From contig JBBIKU010000003.1 of assembly GCA_037445245.1 (NCBI GenBank), positions 1 to 40,816 of the forward strand: a stretch of DNA of 40,816 nucleotides. Direction: 5' to 3'. The notes under the pieces are model-generated. The model searched no databases. It was not told where the DNA came from and was given only the letters and a program-made list of their open reading frames with translations. A program made the position numbers and the translations under genes. Positions within the stretch are counted from its first letter, which is position 1. Each line of letters opens with the position of its first letter. Below are positions 36,808 to 40,816 of this stretch, one piece after another. The DNA is from JBBIKU01 sp037445245 (GTDB lineage Bacteria > Chloroflexota > Anaerolineae > Anaerolineales > Anaerolineaceae).

Positions 36808-37208
36808 ATGTCGATCGCTGATTACGAGGCGATGCTGGCTTTGTGGCAGGCGTTGCCCGGGATCGGTTTGAGCCGCGCCGACGACCGCGATTCGATCCAC
36901 TGTTTTTCAAGCGCAACGCGGGGCTGAGCTTCACTGCCCGCGCCGGGGAAAAGCTGGTGGGGACGATCCTGGGCGGGCAGGACGGGCGGCGCGGCTTCAT
37001 CCATCACCTAGCGGTCTCGCCCGAGTGGCAGCGCCGCGGCATCGGCGCCCGTTTGAGCGATGAATGTTTGCGGGCGTTCCGGCGCATCGGCATCGAACGC
37101 TGCCACATTTTTGTGTACGCCGACAACGAGATCGCCAAACGCTTCTGGCAGCAGAATGGGTTTTTCCGGCGTGACGACCTGGTGATCTTCTCAAAGGATC
37201 TTCGGTAA
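36808..37208 (+). pseudogene. GNAT family N-acetyltransferase interrupted by a frameshift
   Basis: The first frame reads MSIADYEAMLALWQALPGIG, then LSRADDRDSIHCF, the usual start of a small GNAT enzyme, but it ends at 36927. The adjoining frame continues FKRNAGLSFTARAGEKLVG, then GRRGFIHHLAVSPEWQRRG (the acetyl-CoA loop) and ends FSKDLR at 37208. The shift falls at the T5 run at about 36903-36907; one extra T would restore a protein of about 133 residues with the family's usual length. Either a recent loss-of-function mutation or a base-calling error explains this. Residues from GLSF on could be translated from the frame opening at 36843, but that product would lack the first strand and helix. 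Confidence 0.75.
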
Positions 37209-37252
37209 CAGTTTGGATAAAACCATCCCTGCGCAGTTGCGCTTGCGGGTGC

Positions 37253-37277
37253 TATAATGCGCTGAAATTTCAGCGCA
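37253..37277 (+). promoter_or_regulatory. Extended -10 promoter overlapping a perfect 20-base palindrome
   Basis: TATAAT at 37253-37258 is preceded by TGC, an extended -10 element, and no -35 box is evident. Starting with the last T of the -10 box comes TGCGCTGAAATTTCAGCGCA (37258-37277), a perfect palindrome. Its last A begins the AGGAG ribosome site of the next gene. It could be an operator for a dimeric repressor, or in mRNA a hairpin that hides the ribosome site. Confidence 0.6.
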
Positions 37278-37287
37278 GGAGCGAAAT

Positions 37288-38352
37288 GTGAAAAAATTCC
37301 GGGTTGCGGTTCTGGCGAATTTAAAGGTCAACGCACCGCATCTTGAAGGGTTGCCCGCAGATCAGTGGGACGATCTGGATTCGGAGAAAACGGTGCAGGC
37401 GCTGGTCGAGGCGCTGCGCGCCGGTGGGCATGTGGGGGAATTCTTCGAGGGGGGCGTTACCCTGGTTGGCGCCCTAGAGAAATTCAAGCCGGATATCTGC
37501 TTCAATATTTGTGAGGGTCACTTCGGCGACGCTCGTGAAGCCCAGGTGCCGGCGCTGCTGGAAATGTTGAGGATTCCGTACACCGGCTCGCAGGTGTTAA
37601 CGCTGGCGTTGGCGCTGGATAAACCGATGACCAAGCGCGTTCTAACCTACCACGATCTGCCAACGCCAAACTTTCAAACTTTTGAACGGGTGGACGAGCC
37701 TCTCCACGATGATCTCTCTTTCCCACTGTTCGTCAAGCCCAGCCGCGAGGGTACCGGGATGGGGGTGAGCGCCCGCTCGGTGATCCACAGCGAAGTGGAA
37801 TTGCGCGAGCAATTGGATTACATCCTGAACCAATATCACCAACCAGCGCTGGTGGAACAATTCATCGAGGGCAGGGAGGTAACAGTGGGAGTTGTGGGCA
37901 ATCTGGTCGGTCCGGTTGCCCGGCGACTGCCGTACAACCTGTCGGCGCACCGGATTCACGCCGGCTTGCGCTTCTTCCCGCCCCTGGAGGTGGATCTAAA
38001 ACCCTATCTGGACAGCGACGCGGTCTACAGCAACCGTCTCAAGGTGGCGTTGGCAGATCAGTTGAATTACCTTTGTCCGGCACCGCTGGATGAGGATACC
38101 ATCGACGAGTTGAACTGGCTGGCAGCAGCAGTTTTTCGGGTAACCGGCGCGCAGGATGTGGCACGGATCGATTTCAGACTGGATGCAAACGATAATTGGA
38201 AGCCTTACATTTTGGAGATCAATCCACTGCCGGGTCTTGCACCGCGCATTTCGGACATCGTGATCGAAGCTGAAGCGGATGGCGTGGGGCACACCGAACT
38301 GGTGAACATGATCCTTGCGACGGCGCTGCGGCGTTACCGCATGTGGGAGTAG
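37288..38352 (+). CDS. ATP-grasp ligase, D-alanine--D-alanine ligase-like
   Basis: The 354 residues have the ATP-grasp layout of the D-Ala-D-Ala ligase family: FNICEGHFGDAREAQVPALL near residue 72, IPYTGSQVLTLALALDKPMTK near 95, FPLFVKPSREGTGMGVSARSV near 145, EQFIEGREVTVGVVG near 190, and metal-binding residues in DVARIDFRLD and ILEINPLPGL near the C-terminus. The N-terminal Gly/Ser loop of true Ddl enzymes (GGxSxE) is not seen, so it may join other amino acids or peptides. The start is a GTG with AGGAG 6 bases upstream, just behind the palindrome. It ends 19 bases from the convergent prmC. Confidence 0.82.
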   Translation: MKKFRVAVLANLKVNAPHLEGLPADQWDDLDSEKTVQALVEALRAGGHVGEFFEGGVTLVGALEKFKPDICFNICEGHFGDAREAQVPALLEMLRIPYTGSQVLTLALALDKPMTKRVLTYHDLPTPNFQTFERVDEPLHDDLSFPLFVKPSREGTGMGVSARSVIHSEVELREQLDYILNQYHQPALVEQFIEGREVTVGVVGNLVGPVARRLPYNLSAHRIHAGLRFFPPLEVDLKPYLDSDAVYSNRLKVALADQLNYLCPAPLDEDTIDELNWLAAAVFRVTGAQDVARIDFRLDANDNWKPYILEINPLPGLAPRISDIVIEAEADGVGHTELVNMILATALRRYRMWE

Positions 38353-38371
38353 CGCGCAGTATTGAGAGGAA

Positions 38372-39217
38372 TCAGGTTTGCACACGCAGCAGGCGCGGTG
38401 CGCCAGCCAGGTCAGGAATCACTTCAGCCTGTGCAGCCGGAAAAACGCGACGAGCAATCCTCATTGCGGCAGATTTCTGTTCGGGATCGATTTCGATCAA
38501 GATCAACGCTTGCGGGGCGAGCCAGCGCGGCGCATCCTCGAGCAACCGCTGGATGAAAACCAAGCCGTCTGCACCGCCGTCCAATGCCAGGCGCGGCTCG
38601 TATTCGGCGACCTCTAAATTCGCCCAGGTTGCAGTCGGGATATAAGGCAGATTGGCGCATACCAGATCCCAGCGAGACTCGAAGGCGGTCAGCAAGTTGG
38701 AGGCTGCCAGGTGAACCCGGCTTTGGAGGTTGTGACGCGCCGAATTTTTTTGGGCGATGACCAGAGCATCAAGCGAGCAGTCGATTGCGGTCAGTTTCAA
38801 GTCCGAGATGCGACTGGCTAAGCTGATCGCAATACAGCCGCTGCCGCAGCCAACATCTGCTACCGTTCTGCGGGCAGGGTTGGCGTGCAGCCATTGCAGC
38901 GCCTGTTCGACCAGCAGCTCGGTCTCCGGACGGGGGATCAGCACGGCGGGCGCAACCAACAGATCAAGCCCGAAGAATTCCCAGTGCCCGATCAAATAGG
39001 GCAGGGGTTCTCCCGCCAGCAGACGCTCCAGTTTAAGATCTAAGGCTCTGGTTTGTTCACTGGTTAACGTCGCTTCGGGATGGGCAAAGACCCAGGTGCG
39101 AGGTCTTTGCAAGGCCGCTGTCAGCAAAACCTGTGCCTCGAGAGCGGGGTTGTCCCGACGCGGCGACAGGCGGGCATGTGCCTGCGCCAGCCAAGCGCGG
39201 ATGTCAGATGTTGTCAT
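38372..39217 (-). CDS. prmC: Release factor glutamine methyltransferase
   Basis: PrmC methylates the Gln of the GGQ motif in release factors. The 281 residues contain an N-terminal helical domain (1-85) and a Rossmann methyltransferase domain with VADVGCGSGCIAISLA near 120 and IPRPETELLVEQAL near 94, a family hallmark. The substrate-gripping motif reads NLPY (CANLPYIP) rather than the common NPPY; it keeps the Asn and the final PY. The gene overlaps the end of prfA by 14 bases, so enzyme and substrate are made together. Confidence 0.93.
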   Translation of the reverse strand: MTTSDIRAWLAQAHARLSPRRDNPALEAQVLLTAALQRPRTWVFAHPEATLTSEQTRALDLKLERLLAGEPLPYLIGHWEFFGLDLLVAPAVLIPRPETELLVEQALQWLHANPARRTVADVGCGSGCIAISLASRISDLKLTAIDCSLDALVIAQKNSARHNLQSRVHLAASNLLTAFESRWDLVCANLPYIPTATWANLEVAEYEPRLALDGGADGLVFIQRLLEDAPRWLAPQALILIEIDPEQKSAAMRIARRVFPAAQAEVIPDLAGAPRLLRVQT

Positions 39218-40280
39218 CTTCTATGCCGATCGTGGCGAGACGTTCGGCTTCGGCGCGCTCGACCAACTCGTCGATGAATTCATCCAGGTTGCCGTTCAAC
39301 ACCTCAGAGAGATTGTGGGCGGAGTAATTGATACGGTGGTCGGTGACCCGCGATTGGGGGTAATTGTAGGTGCGGATTTTTTCGGCGCGCTCGCCGCTGC
39401 CGACCTGTGAGCGGCGGTCTGCATCGACTTCACGGCTGCGCTTTTCTTCTTCCATTTCGTACAGGCGAGCGCGCAAAATACTCATTGCTCGCAATTTGTT
39501 TTGCAACTGGGAGCGTTCGTCCTGACAGGCAACCACCATTCCGGTCGGCAGATGTGTGATGCGGACGGCGGTCGAATTCTTCTGCACGCTCTGCCCGCCA
39601 GCCCCGGCAGAGCGAAAGACATCGATGCGCAGATCTGATTCGGGGATTTGCACGTCGACCTCTTCCATCTCTGCCAGAACAGCGACTGTTACGGTTGAAG
39701 TATGGATTCGCCCGGATGCTTCGGTGGCAGGCACCCGCTGGACGCGGTGGACGCCCGATTCGAATTTCAGATAGGAGTAAGCCCCCTTGCCCTTGATCAG
39801 AAAAATAATTTCTTTGAACCCGCCGATGCCGGTCTCGTTTTGCGACAACACCTCAACACTCCAACGTCTGCGTTCGGCGTAATAGGCATACATGCGGAAC
39901 AAATCGGCGGCAAACAGGGCGGCTTCTTCGCCGCCGGTGCCGGCGCGGATTTCAACGATCACATTGCGCTCGTCACGTGGGTCTTTTGGAACCAGCATCC
40001 CCTTGAGGGTCTTTTCGAGCTGCTCGGCGCGGGGCTGCAATTCTTCCAAATCGCTGAGGGCGAGCTGACGCAACTCTTCATCGGGTATGTTTTCGAGCGA
40101 ACGCGCCTCTTCGATGCGCTGCAGGGCTTGACGGTAATCCTGCGCGGCGTTGTAGATCGGCTCAAGGCTGGCGCGTTCTTTCGCCCATTCGGCGGCGCGC
40201 TGGTAGTCATCGCCGCTGCTTTCGAGCAGCCTGCCGAGTTCATGATATCTTTCTTCGATGGCGGATAATTTTTCTAACAT
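39204..40280 (-). CDS. prfA: Peptide chain release factor 1
   Basis: RF1 reads UAA and UAG stop codons. The 358-residue protein shows HRVQRVPATEASGRIHTSTV, which includes the PAT recognition motif, and SAGAGGQSVQKNSTAVRITH with the catalytic GGQ. RNYPQ-type sequence near the end appears as IRTYNYPQSRVTDHRI, as in RF1. I chose the ATG at 40280; a TTG precedes it in frame. prmC follows with a 14-base overlap. Confidence 0.96.
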   Translation of the reverse strand: MLEKLSAIEERYHELGRLLESSGDDYQRAAEWAKERASLEPIYNAAQDYRQALQRIEEARSLENIPDEELRQLALSDLEELQPRAEQLEKTLKGMLVPKDPRDERNVIVEIRAGTGGEEAALFAADLFRMYAYYAERRRWSVEVLSQNETGIGGFKEIIFLIKGKGAYSYLKFESGVHRVQRVPATEASGRIHTSTVTVAVLAEMEEVDVQIPESDLRIDVFRSAGAGGQSVQKNSTAVRITHLPTGMVVACQDERSQLQNKLRAMSILRARLYEMEEEKRSREVDADRRSQVGSGERAEKIRTYNYPQSRVTDHRINYSAHNLSEVLNGNLDEFIDELVERAEAERLATIGIEDDNI

Positions 40281-40363
40281 CAATGTTCACTCTCGCACGA
40301 TTCTTTTCGCGCCCCGAATTATACCAACCAAATCCCGAAACATCCGCAAAAGGGCTAACACAC

Positions 40364-40405
40364 AAAAAGGTTACCATTTACCTTTTTTGCAAGATGGCTT
40401 AGAAT
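40364..40405 (+). promoter_or_regulatory. Inverted repeat and probable promoter of ridA
   Basis: AAAAAGGT at 40364-40371 and ACCTTTTT at 40380-40387 form an 8-base inverted repeat with an 8-base gap. TTTACC at 40377-40382 and TAGAAT at 40400-40405 are 17 bases apart and would make a weak promoter whose -35 box lies in the repeat. As the flanking genes diverge, a terminator is not needed here and an operator is more likely. Confidence 0.4.
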
Positions 40406-40438
40406 CATAGGCGCATCGAATTCACACGGAGGTTAGAT

Positions 40439-40816
40439 ATGGGAAAATGTAATGAGCGAAAAATCATCCTGGCGGACAAGGCGCCCAAGCCGATCGGTCC
40501 TTATTCGGTGGCGGTGCAAGCCGGGCATTTGGTTTTTGCTTCGGGTCAAATTGGGCTTGATCCTGCCACCGGCAATGTGGTCGAAGGCGGCATTGAAGCC
40601 GAGTCTCGCCAGTCCCTCACCAATCTCCAAAATGCGTTGCGCGGCGCTGGTTTAGGTTTAGAGAATGTAGTCAAAACGACGGTTTTCTTACGCGACATGG
40701 CTGATTTTGAACGGATGAACGCGGTGTATGGCGAGTTCTTCACCCAAGAGCCGCCAGCGCGCTCCACGATCGCGGTCGCAGGGCTGCCGCGCGGGGGAGC
40801 GGTGGAGATCGAGGCG
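40439..40816 (+). CDS. ridA: RidA family enamine/imine deaminase, cut by window edge
   Basis: RidA hydrolyses reactive enamines and imines formed by PLP enzymes such as threonine dehydratase. The frame opens at an ATG with GGAGG 6 bases upstream and runs open for 126 codons to the last base. Family marks are KAPKPIGPYSVAVQAGHLVF near residue 14, ASGQIGLDPATG near 34, SLTNLQNALRGAGLGLENVV and the substrate Arg in EPPARSTIAVAGLPRGG near the end. Since the family is about 125-130 residues long, only a few residues are missing. Confidence 0.93.
   Translation, partial: MGKCNERKIILADKAPKPIGPYSVAVQAGHLVFASGQIGLDPATGNVVEGGIEAESRQSLTNLQNALRGAGLGLENVVKTTVFLRDMADFERMNAVYGEFFTQEPPARSTIAVAGLPRGGAVEIEA

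Overview
This window is an ordinary chromosomal stretch of a bacterium with moderately high GC content. The gene set suggests the phylum Chloroflexota, probably class Anaerolineae. That placement is an inference from gene content and protein style: a split methylmalonyl-CoA mutase, Rex, a T-box leuS, large GT-C membrane proteins, and a recX-rny pair. No marker such as rRNA is present. I see no phage, transposon or CRISPR array.

Layout. Positions 1-3194 (minus) carry a surface-glycan block: a WbqC-like protein cut by the window edge, a GT2 glycosyltransferase and a GT-C-like membrane protein. Positions 3381-4295 (minus) hold a TspO/CrtK-type protein followed by what looks like the severed C-terminus of a lycopene cyclase. 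Positions 4457-9236 hold a MOP-like transporter, a YcgN-type cysteine cluster protein, an AftB/ZomB-like GT-C protein and a YihY/BrkB membrane protein. Positions 9356-13932 (plus) form a compact operon of an IclR regulator, a mitochondrial-type citrate synthase, proB and proA, with a strong promoter and a palindromic operator. Together these genes span the entry of carbon into the TCA cycle and the two ATP/NADPH steps from glutamate toward proline.

Positions 13943-18777 hold YtxH, PAP2 phosphatase, a GAF-PAS class III adenylate cyclase, a PfkB kinase and two small membrane proteins. Positions 18778-19261 are a 484-base gene-free stretch with several hairpins, upstream of recX and rny. Positions 21525-24085 (minus) hold a metallo-beta-lactamase hydrolase, an esterase and an M24 peptidase. 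After a tRNA-Arg come a YugP-like zinc peptidase, a large lipoprotein split by a frameshift, and rex. On the minus strand follow an MreB paralogue with altered active-site residues, methylmalonyl-CoA epimerase and the mutase large subunit.

The last quarter holds a PlsY-DegV(FakB) fusion whose DegV half is broken, two tRNA-Ala genes, a T-box leader with leuS, an MgtC-like protein and a frameshifted GNAT gene. It ends with an ATP-grasp ligase behind a perfect 20-base palindrome, prmC and prfA (minus), and ridA, which runs into the window edge.

The most interesting items are the PlsY-FakB fusion and its decay, the MreB with its catalytic Glu replaced by Gln, the IclR-citrate synthase-proBA operon with its operator, the lycopene cyclase remnant, and the structured region before recX. 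I did not find a convincing wholly new defence or mobile system. Family assignments come from remembered motifs, not from a search.
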